Positions 24,115-33,515 of a DNA stretch of 64,000 nt are shown piece after piece; positions within the stretch are counted from its first letter, which is position 1; the number at the start of each line of letters is the position of its first letter. Under the pieces are notes generated by a model, which was not told where the DNA came from, did not search any database, and saw only the letters and a program-made list of their open reading frames with translations. Position numbers and translations under genes: made by a program. This stretch comes from Microbacterium sp. LWH7-1.2 (GTDB lineage: Bacteria; Actinomycetota; Actinomycetes; Actinomycetales; Microbacteriaceae), in NCBI RefSeq assembly GCF_038397755.1, contig NZ_CP151637.1, positions 2,728,001 to 2,792,000 on the forward strand, given 5' to 3'.

Positions 24115-25539
24115 ATGACCACCACCGTCACATCGGCCGTCGCGCCGGCCCCGACCGCCCGCAGCACCCGTCGCTGGCTCGCGCTGAGTGTGCTCGCGCT
24201 CGCCCAGTTCCTCGTCGTGCTCGACGCGTCCATCGTCAACATCGCCCTGCCCGTCCTCGGTGCCCAACTGGGCATGGACACGGCCGCCCTCGCGTGGGTC
24301 ATCACGGCCTACGTCCTCGCCTTCGGCGGTCTGCTCCTGCTCGGCGGCCGCCTCGCCGACCGCTACGGTCACCGCCGCATCTTCCTGATCGGCACCGCCG
24401 GCTTCGTCGCCGCGTCGGCGCTCGCGGGTCTGTCGTTCACGAGCGAGATGCTGCTGGCGGCGCGAGCGCTGCAGGGGGCCTCGGCCGCCCTGCTCGCCCC
24501 CGCCGCCCTGGCGCTCCTGACCCACCTCTTCCCCGAGACAGGCGAGCGTACGAAGGCACTCGGCGTGTGGGGTGGCGTCGCGGGCATCGGCTCTGCCGCG
24601 GGCGTCCTGCTCGGCGGGGTGCTCACGGCGACGCTCGGATGGCAGTCCGTCTTCTTCGTCAACGTCCCCATCGGCGCGATCGTGCTCGTCACCATCCCGC
24701 TGCTCATCACGCGCGACGCCCCCGCCGCCCGCGGAAAGCTCGACATCCCCGGAGCAGCAACCATCACGGGCGCCCTCGTCGCGGCCGTCGGCGCGCTCAG
24801 CGCGATCGAGCAGGTCGGTCTGACCCACCCGCTCACCATCGGCCTCGCGGCGGCCGCGACGGTGCTGGGGTTCGCGTTCGTCCTCATCGAGCGCCGCGCG
24901 GCCGAGCCGCTCGTCCCGCTCGGGGTGTTCCGCAACCGCAACCTGACCGTGGGCAACGTCGTCATGCTCCTCATCGGGGCCGCGATGGTCGCGCTGTTCT
25001 TCGCCCTGTCGGTCTACATGCAGGCCGTGCTCGGATACGACGCGCTCACCACGGGGCTCACCCAGCTGCCGCTCGCGGGCGCCCTCGTCATCGTCGCCGG
25101 CGTCGTGCCTGCCGTGATCGCTCGGATCGGCACCAAGACGACGCTCATCGGCTCGCTGGTCCTGCTCGCGGGGGGCCTCGTCTGGCTGTCGTTCGCGCCC
25201 GCCGACGCGCAGTTCATCACCGACATCCTCGGGCCCAGCATCCTGATCGGGATCGGCATGGGCGGCGCGTTCGTCACCACCACCCAGCTCTCCGTCGACG
25301 GGGTCGAAGGCGGCGAATCGGGCCTCGCGGGGGGTCTGGTCAACACCAGCCAGCAGATCGGCGGCGCGCTCGGCCTCGCCGTGCTCGGCACCGTCGCCGC
25401 ACTGCGTACCGAGACGCTGCTCGACGCGGGGGTGGCCGCGCCCGAGGCTGTGACCAGCGGCTTCTCGTGGCTCTTCCTCGGTACCGCCGTCGTCGCCGTC
25501 ATCGCCGCGATCGCCGCCGGGCTCGCTCGGGAGCATTGA
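24115..25539 (+). CDS. MFS efflux transporter, DHA2 (EmrB/QacA) type
   Basis: A 474-residue, 14-helix drug:proton antiporter. Signature motifs are LAQFLVVLDASIVNIALPVL (motif D1 in helix 1), GGRLADRYGHRRIFLIG (motif A) and the motif C-like GVAGIGSAAGVLLGG. It should export hydrophobic or cationic compounds. A strong GAAAGGAG lies 7-8 nt before the ATG, unlike the leaderless tetR, consistent with a long regulated leader. It is controlled by the TetR at 23342 and perhaps by the attenuator. Confidence 0.93.
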   Translation: MTTTVTSAVAPAPTARSTRRWLALSVLALAQFLVVLDASIVNIALPVLGAQLGMDTAALAWVITAYVLAFGGLLLLGGRLADRYGHRRIFLIGTAGFVAASALAGLSFTSEMLLAARALQGASAALLAPAALALLTHLFPETGERTKALGVWGGVAGIGSAAGVLLGGVLTATLGWQSVFFVNVPIGAIVLVTIPLLITRDAPAARGKLDIPGAATITGALVAAVGALSAIEQVGLTHPLTIGLAAAATVLGFAFVLIERRAAEPLVPLGVFRNRNLTVGNVVMLLIGAAMVALFFALSVYMQAVLGYDALTTGLTQLPLAGALVIVAGVVPAVIARIGTKTTLIGSLVLLAGGLVWLSFAPADAQFITDILGPSILIGIGMGGAFVTTTQLSVDGVEGGESGLAGGLVNTSQQIGGALGLAVLGTVAALRTETLLDAGVAAPEAVTSGFSWLFLGTAVVAVIAAIAAGLAREH

Positions 25540-25607
25540 ACGGAAGCATCGGCGCTCGCGCCGGCGGGGGGCGTCCACGCGATCGCATCGGACGCTCCCC
25601 TCAACGC

Positions 25608-25641
25608 AGGGCGCGGAAGCAGACGGGTGCTTCCGCGCCCT
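25608..25641 (+). terminator. Strong terminator hairpin after the MFS gene
   Basis: A perfect 14-bp stem, AGGGCGCGGAAGCA, 6-nt loop, TGCTTCCGCGCCCT, lies 69 nt after the MFS stop codon. It also faces the convergent tetR gene at 25700. No T-tract follows. Confidence 0.8.
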
Positions 25642-25699
25642 GTGTGGCGTGGAATCCCGAGGCGGCCGCGAGGCCGACCGGCTCTGCGTCCGGCATGGG

Positions 25700-26278
25700 T
25701 CAGCGCCCCGACTCGCCGTCACGAAGCGGGTCGAGGATGGCCTCTGCCGCCCAGGTCGCGGCATCGGCGATGTCGCGACCGCTCATGCCCAGTTCGCGCC
25801 GCATCGTCACCCAGGTCGCGGCGGAGTCGAGGTGACAGAGCGCTGCGACGACGGCTCGCCGGTCGGCGTCGGCGAGCGCGGGAGCCTCGCGGCGCAGCAT
25901 CCCGTCGAACTCCTCTCGATGCGGTGCGGGATCTGAGCCGTTGACCCCGCGCATCGCCGTCTCGGCCACGACATAGGCGAGCTCCGGCCGCCGATCGTAC
26001 GCCTCCATCGCTTCACGGATGGCGATGGGCACGTCGAAGATCGAGTCGGACTCGGCGCGCGTGAAGATCGTGCGTTCGATCCAGGCCGCCGTCGCGAGGA
26101 GGAGGTCGACGCGTGTCGGGTAGTAGCGGAAGACGGTGCGCTCGCCGACGCCCGCGCGCAGGGCGATCAGGCGGAAGGAGACATCGTCGGTGCCGACCTC
26201 ATCGATGAGCTCGGTGTAGGCGGCGAGGATCGCCGCCTGCGTCCCCGAGACCTCCGACGCCGGTGCGGGCGTCGCCAT
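25700..26278 (-). CDS. TetR-family regulator, distal gene of the urt operon
   Basis: A 192-residue TetR regulator: GTQAAILAAYTELIDEVG then LRAGVGERTVFRYYPTR as the helix-turn-helix. Its ATG overlaps the stop of the preceding tetR by one base (TGATG). It ends the gene run urtABCDE, NCS1 permease, tetR, tetR. Two adjacent TetR genes with different ligand domains suggest control of the permease or catabolism of its substrate (inference). Confidence 0.9.
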   Translation of the reverse strand: MATPAPASEVSGTQAAILAAYTELIDEVGTDDVSFRLIALRAGVGERTVFRYYPTRVDLLLATAAWIERTIFTRAESDSIFDVPIAIREAMEAYDRRPELAYVVAETAMRGVNGSDPAPHREEFDGMLRREAPALADADRRAVVAALCHLDSAATWVTMRRELGMSGRDIADAATWAAEAILDPLRDGESGR

Positions 26279-26841
26279 CACGCCGCCCGATTCGCCTCGG
26301 TCGCGGCGGGCAGTACCCGCCGCAGGGTGAGGTCGAACACCCCGAACGTCTCGTCGGCGCTCATGTCGAATCCCGTCCGCATCCGTGCCCAGAACATCGG
26401 GGAGACGAAGTACCGGACGGATGCTGCGGCCCGCCGCGCGTCGCGACGGTTCAGGTTGGGCGCCGCGGCGTCGATCATCGCCACGATCGCCTCGGTGATC
26501 GGGGCCGCGGGGTCGTCCGCGGTCGGCGAGAGCGCTCCGCCGCGGGCCGCGACGAAGGCGAACGCCGGTTCGGCGTCGTAGGCGCGGAAGCGCGCGCGCA
26601 CCGCCTCACGGAACTCGGCAGGCGTGCGGAAGTCCAGGACCGGGAAGTGCTCGGCCTCGATCCAGCGCCCGAGCGCCTCGAGCAGATGCGATCTCGTCGG
26701 GAAGCGACGGTAGATCGTGCGCTCCGAGACGTCGGCGATCTCCGCGAGATCGGCGTACGAGATGTCGTCGAACGTGCGCTGGCGCAGCAGCATGGCAGCG
26801 CTCGCGAGGATCGCAGACGGAGTGTCGACGATCTCGTCCAT
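26278..26841 (-). CDS. TetR-family regulator next to the NCS1 permease
   Basis: A 187-residue TetR regulator with helix-turn-helix region IADVSERTIYRRFPTRSHLLE, quoted here as IADVSERTIYRR and FPTRSHLLE. The ligand-binding part has several aromatic residues (FVAARGGALS, RYFVSPMFWARM). Start and stop overlap both neighbours by one base (TGATG), showing tight translational coupling to the permease gene. GTG 26844 is a less likely alternative start. Confidence 0.9.
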   Translation of the reverse strand: MDEIVDTPSAILASAAMLLRQRTFDDISYADLAEIADVSERTIYRRFPTRSHLLEALGRWIEAEHFPVLDFRTPAEFREAVRARFRAYDAEPAFAFVAARGGALSPTADDPAAPITEAIVAMIDAAAPNLNRRDARRAAASVRYFVSPMFWARMRTGFDMSADETFGVFDLTLRRVLPAATEANRAA

Positions 26842-28559
26842 CACAGCATCCTTCCCCGCCCGTCTCGATGGAGCGTGGCCGGCTCCGCCGGGAGGACGTA
26901 GCGGTCGGAGTCGTCGAGCGTCAACGCCAGAGACGAGACGAACTGCAGCTCACCCCGTGGTCCTGACTCGGCCGAGGCCAGCATATCCGGCCGTTCGAAC
27001 GTGTAGCCGGTGACGTGGCAGCGCAGCCGCTGGCCGGACGGATTGCCGTCGTTGTCGAGGATCGGGGTCGGGATGCCGTCCGATGTGCGTCGGAGGTAGT
27101 ACCGTCCGCGCGTCACGACCGCCATGAGCGGGGTGACGACGACGGCGACGCCGATCGCGACGAGGACGGAGAAGGGCTGCATCGCAGGGCCGAAGACGCC
27201 CGCGAAGCACAGGAGTGAGAGGACCGAGGCCAGCCCCACCGAGACGGGGCCGACCGGATTCCAGTTGTGGAGCATGCCGCGGCGGAACTCCGGGTAGCGC
27301 GGCGAGAGCCGCAGCAGGTGCTTGTTGATCACGATGTCGGCGGAGATCGTCACGAACCAGGCCATGACGACGTTCGCGTACAGACTCAGGACGAAGGAGA
27401 TGAGGCTGAAGACATCCATCAGCATGAGCGAGAGCGCGATCGCCAGGTTGAAGATGACGAACACGGTTCGGCCGGGGTAGCGCTTCTTGACCCGCGTGTA
27501 GACGTTCGACCAGGCGAGCGAACCGGAGTACGCGTTCGTCACGTTGATCTTGACCTGCGCGACGACGATGAGAAGGAGTACGAGTGCGATGGCGATCCAG
27601 TCCGGCACCAGCGACTGGTACATGCCGAGGAATTGCTTGACCGGCTCGGCGGCGCGATCGGTGAGCGCCGGGTCCACCTTCGTCACGAGGTAGACCGCGA
27701 GGAAGAGCCCGATCACCTGCTTCGTCCCGCTGAAGATCACCCAGCCGGGACCGCTGAACACGAACGCCGCCCACCACGACCGGGAGTTCGCGGCGGTGCG
27801 GGGCGGCATGACGCGGATGTAGTCGATCTGCTCGGCGAGCTGCGGGGTCAACGCGAAGCACACCGCTGCGCTGGCGACGATGGCGCTGAAGCTCACCGTG
27901 CCGTCGGAGGCGCCGGTGAACCCGATGAACGCCGTCACCGCGTCGGGCTGTGTGAACACGACCCAGATGAGCGGGAGCAGCGCAAGCGCGAGCCAGAGCG
28001 GTGTGGTCCAGAACTGGAGGCGCTCGAGCGCCCGCATGCCGTAGATCACGATCGGGATCACCACCACTGTGGAGATCACGTAGCCGATGGGCAGCGGAAT
28101 GCCCACCGCGACCTCCAGGCCCTGAGCCATGATCGCGCCCTCGAGCGCGAAGAAGATGCACGTGAAGCCGGCGAACACCACCGTCGTGATGATCGAGCCG
28201 TGATAGCCGAAGCCCGAGCCGCGGGCGATGAGGTCGAGGTCCATGTTGTACCGCGCCGCATAGAAGGCGACCGGGAAGCCGACCATGAAGATGATCACGG
28301 AGGCGAGGAGGATGCCGAGCACGGCGTTCGTCGTGCCGTGCTCCAGTCCCACGCTCGCGCCGATCGAGAAGTCTGCGAGGAAGGCGATCGATCCGAGGGC
28401 CGTGCCGCCGACGGACAGCGCGCTCCAGCGCCGGAACGAGCGCGGCACATAGCGGAACGCGTAGTCCTCGAGGCTGTCTTCGGCGGCGGAGCGTGCGTCC
28501 CCACCCCGCGCGCCGGCTCTCACGCCCAGCGCATGCACACCCACCTCCAGCGCTTCCAC
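26841..28559 (-). CDS. NCS1-family permease (purine/cytosine/allantoin type)
   Basis: A 572-residue secondary transporter of the nucleobase-cation-symport-1 family with 12 predicted helices. Recognisable regions are IAFLADFSIGASVGLEHGT, YGMRALERLQFWTTP and VKINVTNAYSGSLAWSN, the last typical of the substrate-site helices. Family substrates are cytosine, allantoin, hydantoins, uracil or related nitrogen sources. Placement after urtE suggests a nitrogen-rich substrate that yields urea (inference). It follows urtE by 60 nt and starts at GTG 28559 without an obvious ribosome-binding site. Confidence 0.85.
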   Translation of the reverse strand: MEALEVGVHALGVRAGARGGDARSAAEDSLEDYAFRYVPRSFRRWSALSVGGTALGSIAFLADFSIGASVGLEHGTTNAVLGILLASVIIFMVGFPVAFYAARYNMDLDLIARGSGFGYHGSIITTVVFAGFTCIFFALEGAIMAQGLEVAVGIPLPIGYVISTVVVIPIVIYGMRALERLQFWTTPLWLALALLPLIWVVFTQPDAVTAFIGFTGASDGTVSFSAIVASAAVCFALTPQLAEQIDYIRVMPPRTAANSRSWWAAFVFSGPGWVIFSGTKQVIGLFLAVYLVTKVDPALTDRAAEPVKQFLGMYQSLVPDWIAIALVLLLIVVAQVKINVTNAYSGSLAWSNVYTRVKKRYPGRTVFVIFNLAIALSLMLMDVFSLISFVLSLYANVVMAWFVTISADIVINKHLLRLSPRYPEFRRGMLHNWNPVGPVSVGLASVLSLLCFAGVFGPAMQPFSVLVAIGVAVVVTPLMAVVTRGRYYLRRTSDGIPTPILDNDGNPSGQRLRCHVTGYTFERPDMLASAESGPRGELQFVSSLALTLDDSDRYVLPAEPATLHRDGRGRML

Positions 28560-28619
28560 GATGACTGGATCCTGCCGCAGGCGTGTTTCGGCCGCGTTGC
28601 CGCGCGGAATCGATCTGAA

Positions 28620-29300
28620 TCAGATCGCCATCGCGTCCCGCACGGTGTCGATGGCGGCGGCCCCTCCCTGCCCGGTGATCGTGATCCGGCCCGACTGCAG
28701 CACGTAGAAGGCGTTCGTGGACCGGAGTGCGAATCCGACGTGCTGCTCGACGAGCAGCACCGACAGGTCGCCCCTCCGAGTGAGGTCGATGATGACGCGC
28801 TCGATGTCGGCGACGATGTTCGGCTGGATGCCTTCGGTCGGCTCGTCGAGCACGAGGAGCTTCGGCTTCGTCAGCAGCGTGCGGGCGATCGCGAGCTGCT
28901 GGCGCTGACCGCCGGAGAGCAGCCCGGCGCGCCGTCCCAGCAGGTCCTTCAACACGGGGAAGAGATCGAAGACCTCGTCGATGTCGGACTGCCGCTTCGC
29001 CACCAGCTGCAGGTTCTCGAGCGTCGTCATCTGCGGGAACGACTGCTGCCCCTGGGGGACGTACCCCAGTCCTCGCTTCACGCGCTGGGAAGGCGGCATC
29101 CGTGTGACGTCCTCGCCGTCGATCAGCACCTGGCCGCTCATCACGGGGATCAGCCCGGTGGCGACCCGCAGCAGGGTCGTCTTGCCCGCGCCGTTGTGAC
29201 CCATGACGGACACCGCCTGAGCCGTGGGGATCTCGACCGTGACGTCGTGGAGCACCTTGGTGCGGCCGTAGCCGGCGGTGACTCCCTTGATCTCGAGCAT
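28620..29300 (-). CDS. urtE: Urea ABC transporter ATPase UrtE
   Basis: A 226-residue ABC ATPase of the LivF branch. Walker A is GHNGAGKTT, the signature LSGGQRQQLAIAR, Walker B LLVLDEPTEGIQPN, with the switch His in LLVEQHVGFAL. The TEGIQPNI stretch is characteristic of UrtE. It works with UrtD on the UrtB/UrtC membrane core. Its ATG overlaps the urtD stop by one base (TGATG). Confidence 0.95.
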   Translation of the reverse strand: MLEIKGVTAGYGRTKVLHDVTVEIPTAQAVSVMGHNGAGKTTLLRVATGLIPVMSGQVLIDGEDVTRMPPSQRVKRGLGYVPQGQQSFPQMTTLENLQLVAKRQSDIDEVFDLFPVLKDLLGRRAGLLSGGQRQQLAIARTLLTKPKLLVLDEPTEGIQPNIVADIERVIIDLTRRGDLSVLLVEQHVGFALRSTNAFYVLQSGRITITGQGGAAAIDTVRDAMAI

Positions 29301-30121
29301 CAGTGATCGCCCTTCCCTTCGACGGCGGCGTCCGCGGCCGTCCCGAGGTAGACCTCCTGGACCCGCTGGTCGGCCTGCACCTGCTCGACCGTCCCCGCCG
29401 TGAGGAGCTTGCCCATGTGCATGACGGTCACCCACTCGGCGTAGTTGCGGACGAAGTCCATGTCGTGCTCGATCACGATGATCGTGCGCTCGTCGCCGAT
29501 GCGGCGCAGCAGCTGACCGGTCTCGTCACGCTCGTCGGCGTTCATGCCGGCAACGGGCTCGTCGAGGAACATGACCTTCGCGTCCTGCACGAGCAGCATG
29601 CCGATCTCGAGCCACTGCTTCTGGCCGTGCGCGAGAGTTCCCGCCGGCTTGTCGCGCAGTTCGGTCAGCCCGATCGTCTCGAGCGCCTCCTCGACGTACG
29701 AGGGCACGCCGCGCCGGGTCAACGGCAATCGCCACGCTTTGCGGTGCACCCCGCCGGCGATGTCGAGGTTCTGCAGCACCGAGAGCTCGTCGAACACCGT
29801 CGCGGTCTGGAACGTTCGGCCCACACCCGCACGGATGATCTTGTTCGTCTTCATCGACAGCAGATCCATGCCGTCGTACGTCGCCGTGCCCGTGGCCGGG
29901 ACGAGCCCGGTCAGCGCGTCGACGAGCGTCGTCTTGCCGGCGCCGTTCGGCCCGATCAGGAAGTGCACCTGCCCCTTGAGCATGAGCAGGCTCACGTCGT
30001 CCACGGCCGTGAACTGGTCGAAGGTCACGGTGAGGTTCGACACCTTCACGGATGTCTCGGCATCGGGAGTCAGCGGCCGCCCGGCACCCGCGAGGGGAGC
30101 CGTCGATTCGGTCCCGCTCAT
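29300..30121 (-). CDS. urtD: Urea ABC transporter ATPase UrtD
   Basis: A 273-residue ABC ATPase of the LivG branch. Walker A is GPNGAGKTT, the signature the UrtD-type LAHGQKQWLEIGMLL, Walker B VMFLDEPVAGMN and the switch His in IVIEHDMDFV. A 40-residue Ser/Thr/Pro-rich N-terminal extension precedes the domain. The start overlaps urtC's stop by 4 nt (ATGA). Confidence 0.95.
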   Translation of the reverse strand: MSGTESTAPLAGAGRPLTPDAETSVKVSNLTVTFDQFTAVDDVSLLMLKGQVHFLIGPNGAGKTTLVDALTGLVPATGTATYDGMDLLSMKTNKIIRAGVGRTFQTATVFDELSVLQNLDIAGGVHRKAWRLPLTRRGVPSYVEEALETIGLTELRDKPAGTLAHGQKQWLEIGMLLVQDAKVMFLDEPVAGMNADERDETGQLLRRIGDERTIIVIEHDMDFVRNYAEWVTVMHMGKLLTAGTVEQVQADQRVQEVYLGTAADAAVEGKGDH

Positions 30122-31209
30122 GCTGCGAGCCTCCTCTCGGCCTGGGAGCGCCGGTCCGCGCTGGTCCGCACGGTCGACCACATCCTGCTGAAGAGCGAGG
30201 CGAGCCCGTTCGGCAGGAACAGGGTCACCACGATGAACAGCAGTCCGAGGATGTAGATCCAGCCCTCGGGCCAGCTCGAGGCGAGACTCGACTGCCCCCA
30301 GCCGATCGCCATCGCCCCGAGCACGGGGCCGAAGAGCGAGGCCCGGCCGCCGAGCGCCACTCCCGCGATGAACAGGATGGACGCCGAGGCGCCGATCTCC
30401 TGCGGCGTGATGATGCCGACGAGGGGCACGAACATCGCCCCGCCGATGCTCGCCATCACCGCGGCGATCACGAAGGCGACGAGCTTGATGTTCGCCGGGT
30501 CGTATCCGAGGAACCGCACACGGTCCTCGGCGTCCCGCGTCGCGAGCAGGAGCTCGCCGAACCGGCTGCGGTACAGCTGCCACGCCACCAGCATGCACAC
30601 GATGAGCAGGCCCACCGTGATCATGTAGATCATGAGCTTGTTCGCGTCGTCGTTCAGCACGTAGCCGAAGAAGTACTTGAAGTCGCTCAGCCCGGTGTCG
30701 CCGCCCGTCTCGCGGATCGTCGAGCTGACGAGCACCGCCAGTGCGACGGCGAGCGCCTGAGTCAGGATCGCGAAGTACGCCCCCTTCACCCGGCGCTTGA
30801 ACAGCGCGTAACCGAGGACCCCAGCCACGATCACCGGCAGCAGCACGATCGCCAGCACCGTGAACCACTCGCTGCGGAACGGCTCCCAGAACGCGGGGAC
30901 GGCGGCCAGCGGGTCGTACAGGATCATGAAGGTGGGCGTCGCATCGGGTCCGGCTGTCTCGAGCGTGAGGTGCATCGCCATCGAGTAGGCGCCGAGCGCG
31001 AAGAAGACCCCCTGCCCCATCACGAGCATTCCGCCGCGGCCCCACGCCAGGCCGATGCCGACCGCGACGATCGCCCACGCGCTGTACTTGCCCAGGTTGT
31101 TGATCCAGTGCATCGAGAGCACGGACGGGGCGACGACCAGCAGGAGCACCGCGAACACGGCGATGCCGATGAGCGAGTACCACGGGTTGAGCTTCGTCAG
31201 CTTCTTCAT
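30118..31209 (-). CDS. urtC: Urea ABC transporter permease UrtC
   Basis: A 363-residue LivM-type permease with about ten helices. The family region GQGVFFALGAYSMAMHL and the coupling segment LLLATRDAEDRVRFLGYDPA are clear. It forms the urea channel with UrtB. ATG 31209 begins MKKLTKLNPWYS and overlaps the urtB stop by 4 nt (ATGA); longer in-frame starts would lie inside urtB. Confidence 0.95.
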   Translation of the reverse strand: MKKLTKLNPWYSLIGIAVFAVLLLVVAPSVLSMHWINNLGKYSAWAIVAVGIGLAWGRGGMLVMGQGVFFALGAYSMAMHLTLETAGPDATPTFMILYDPLAAVPAFWEPFRSEWFTVLAIVLLPVIVAGVLGYALFKRRVKGAYFAILTQALAVALAVLVSSTIRETGGDTGLSDFKYFFGYVLNDDANKLMIYMITVGLLIVCMLVAWQLYRSRFGELLLATRDAEDRVRFLGYDPANIKLVAFVIAAVMASIGGAMFVPLVGIITPQEIGASASILFIAGVALGGRASLFGPVLGAMAIGWGQSSLASSWPEGWIYILGLLFIVVTLFLPNGLASLFSRMWSTVRTSADRRSQAERRLAA

Positions 31210-32090
31210 GCCAGCCCCCTCGTCCGCACGGTGAACAGGCCCTGCGGGCGGACCTGGAGGAAGATCACGACGAGGACGAAGGCGAGCACCTGCGCGAGGC
31301 TTCCGCTCGTCCAGTCCGCGAAGAACGCCATCGCGACACCGATCACCCACGCGGCGATGATCGTGCCCTTGATCTGGCCGATCCCGCCGGCGACCACGAC
31401 CAGGAAGGCGGGGATGATGTACTGCACGCCCATCTGGGAGTTCGTGCCGCCGATCAGGGAGGCGGCGACTCCCGCGACCCCGGCGAGCCCCGACCCGACG
31501 AAGAACGTGATCCGGTCGACGTTGCGGGTGCGCACGCCGACCGTCTCGGCGAGGTCACGGTTCTGCACCGTCGCGCGGATCCGGCGACCGAAGGACGTGT
31601 ACTTGAGCCACGCGGCGAGTCCGGCGACGCACACGAGCGCGAGAGCGATGGTGAACGCCTGGCGGTAGGGCCACGCGTAGCCGAACACATCGATCTGGCC
31701 CTGCAGCCACCCGGGGTTCTCGACCGGGACGCCCTGGGCGGGGAAGATCTGCAGAGCGACCTGCTGCAGGATCAGCGAGACGCCGACGGTGGCCAGCAGC
31801 GTGTCGAGCGGTCTGCGGTACATCCACTGGATGATGCTGACCTCGAGCAGCAGTCCCAGGAGACCGGCCACCACGAACGCGACCGGGAGTGCCACCGGTA
31901 TCGAGATGTCGCTGGAGGGGATGACGAGCTGGGTCAGGTAGGTGACGAAGGCGCCGACCATGATGAACTCGCCGAGCGCCATGTTGATCACCCCCATCTG
32001 ACCGAAGATGAGCGTGAGCCCGAGGGCTGCCAGAAGGAGCAGCGCACCCACGGCGCTGCCGTTGAGCAGCGGGGGTATCAGTGCGTCCAT
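31206..32090 (-). CDS. urtB: Urea ABC transporter permease UrtB
   Basis: A 294-residue LivH-type permease with eight or nine helices, containing FGQMGVINMALGEFIMVGAF and the coupling segment IRATVQNRDLAETVGVRT. The usual long soluble N-terminal extension of some UrtB proteins is absent. The ATG has GGGAG about 9 nt upstream. A hairpin separates it from urtA, so urtB and following genes are probably expressed at a lower level than the binding protein. Confidence 0.94.
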   Translation of the reverse strand: MDALIPPLLNGSAVGALLLLAALGLTLIFGQMGVINMALGEFIMVGAFVTYLTQLVIPSSDISIPVALPVAFVVAGLLGLLLEVSIIQWMYRRPLDTLLATVGVSLILQQVALQIFPAQGVPVENPGWLQGQIDVFGYAWPYRQAFTIALALVCVAGLAAWLKYTSFGRRIRATVQNRDLAETVGVRTRNVDRITFFVGSGLAGVAGVAASLIGGTNSQMGVQYIIPAFLVVVAGGIGQIKGTIIAAWVIGVAMAFFADWTSGSLAQVLAFVLVVIFLQVRPQGLFTVRTRGLA

Positions 32091-32149
32091 GTGCGATCAC
32101 TCCCTTCTGTGCGGATGCGTCCGTGCGGATGCAGGGTGCGGATCGGATG

Positions 32150-32197
32150 GGATGCTGAGGCCCCGAGCCGTGCGTGCGACACGAGGCCCCAGCATCC
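32150..32197 (-). terminator. Intercistronic hairpin between urtA and urtB
   Basis: An inverted repeat of about 16 bp with two mismatches (arms GGATGCTGGGGCCTCG and CGGGGCCTCAGCATCC on the minus strand). It lies directly after the urtA stop. Such hairpins usually attenuate transcription and stabilise the binding-protein mRNA. Each arm ends in the GGATGCTG word that recurs across this window. Confidence 0.75.
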
Positions 32198-32204
32198 GTG
32201 AGAA

Positions 32205-33506
32205 TCAGCCCGCGGCGGCGACGAGCGACTTGCGGACGTCCTCGGGGAACCAGTCGTATTCCTCGAGGTACGGGTCGGGCTCGATGAACCCGTCGGACTC
32301 CCAGACGATGTCGAACTGGTTCTCGGCGTTGATCTTGCCGATGTGCCCCGGCTTCGAGATGTGGTGGTTCTCACCGTCGAGCGTGACGACGCCCTCGGGC
32401 GCGTCGACGGTGATCTCGTTCTCGACCGCTGCCGCGTTGACCGCGTCGACGTCGAAGGATCCGGCCGCCTCGACGAGGGCCTTGTAGAGGTACATCGAGA
32501 TGTAGGCGGCCTCCATCGGGTCGGAGGTCACGCCGCTCGAGCCCGGGTAGGCCTTCCAGGCCTCGATGAACGCCGGGTTGTTCGGGGTGTCCAGCGACTG
32601 GAAGTAGTTCCACGACGCGTAGTTGCCCGTCACCTCGTGGCCCATGGCAGGGGCCTCCTCCTCGGCGATCGACACCGAGATGATCGGCGTCGTCTCGGGC
32701 GAGAGGCCCGCGTCGTAGTACGCCTTGATGAAGCCCACGTTCGACGAGCCGTTGATGGTGTTGAAGATGAAGTCGGGCTCCGCCGCGGCGATCTTCGCCA
32801 CCTGCGTGGTCCAGTCGTCCTTGTCGAGCGGCACGTACTCCTCGCCGACGATCTCGATGCCGAGCTCCTCCGCGTAGAGCTTGATGATCGCGTTCGCCGT
32901 GCGCGGGAAGACGTAGTCGGAGCCCGCGAGGAAGAGCGTCTCGACGCCTTGCGAGGCGAGGAAGTCCATCGCGGGGATGATCTGCTGGTTGGTCGTCGCA
33001 CCGGTGTAGTAGATGTTGGGCGAGGCCTCGAGGCCCTCGTACTGCACCGGGTAGAAGAACAGTCCGTTGTGCTCCTCGACGACCGGCTTGACGGCCTTGC
33101 GGGACGACGAGGTCCAGCCGCCGAAGATCGCGGCGACGCAGTCCTGGGTGAGCAGCTTCTCGGTCTTCTCCGCGAAGGTGGGCCAGTCGGTGGCACCGTC
33201 TTCCTGGATGTACTCGATCTGCTTGCCGAGGATGCCTCCGTCGGCGTTGATCTCGTCCGCGGCCATGTGCAGGACGTTCGACACCGTCTTCTCGGAGATC
33301 GCCATGCCCCCGGTGAGGGAGTTGAGGAACCCGAGCTTGATGGTGTCGCCGGACGTGTCGACGCAGCTCTCGGCGGCCGCGGCCGTTTCGGTCGGGGCGG
33401 CGTCGCCGGCGCGGCTGCCGCAGCCGGACAGGACCAGGGCGGCGCTGGTGGCGAGCGCCCCCGCGGCCAGGATCGCCCGGAGGCGCTTCCTGTGGGTGGT
33501 GATCAT
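32205..33506 (-). CDS. urtA: Urea ABC transporter substrate-binding protein UrtA
   Basis: A 433-residue extracytoplasmic urea-binding lipoprotein. The signal ends ALVLSGCGS. The mature part has UrtA features: IKLGFLNSLTGGMAISEK, AAIFGGWTSSSRKAVKPV, GLFFYPVQYEGLE and MEAAYISMYLYK. It delivers urea to UrtBC. ATG 33506 has GGAG about 8 nt upstream. It heads urtABCDE and is divergent from the urease genes, which links uptake to hydrolysis. Confidence 0.95.
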   Translation of the reverse strand: MITTHRKRLRAILAAGALATSAALVLSGCGSRAGDAAPTETAAAAESCVDTSGDTIKLGFLNSLTGGMAISEKTVSNVLHMAADEINADGGILGKQIEYIQEDGATDWPTFAEKTEKLLTQDCVAAIFGGWTSSSRKAVKPVVEEHNGLFFYPVQYEGLEASPNIYYTGATTNQQIIPAMDFLASQGVETLFLAGSDYVFPRTANAIIKLYAEELGIEIVGEEYVPLDKDDWTTQVAKIAAAEPDFIFNTINGSSNVGFIKAYYDAGLSPETTPIISVSIAEEEAPAMGHEVTGNYASWNYFQSLDTPNNPAFIEAWKAYPGSSGVTSDPMEAAYISMYLYKALVEAAGSFDVDAVNAAAVENEITVDAPEGVVTLDGENHHISKPGHIGKINAENQFDIVWESDGFIEPDPYLEEYDWFPEDVRKSLVAAAG

Positions 33507-33515
33507 GCTGTGCTC

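Noticed and set aside
23893..25764. Long minus-strand open frame opposite the MFS gene
   Set aside because: Composition is a mirror of the MFS coding sequence (Asp/Glu/Arg/Gly rich); no domain.
27267..29306. Long plus-strand open frame opposite the NCS1 permease and urtE
   Set aside because: Charged, low-complexity antisense of membrane-helix codons; the minus-strand genes have clear motifs and coupling.
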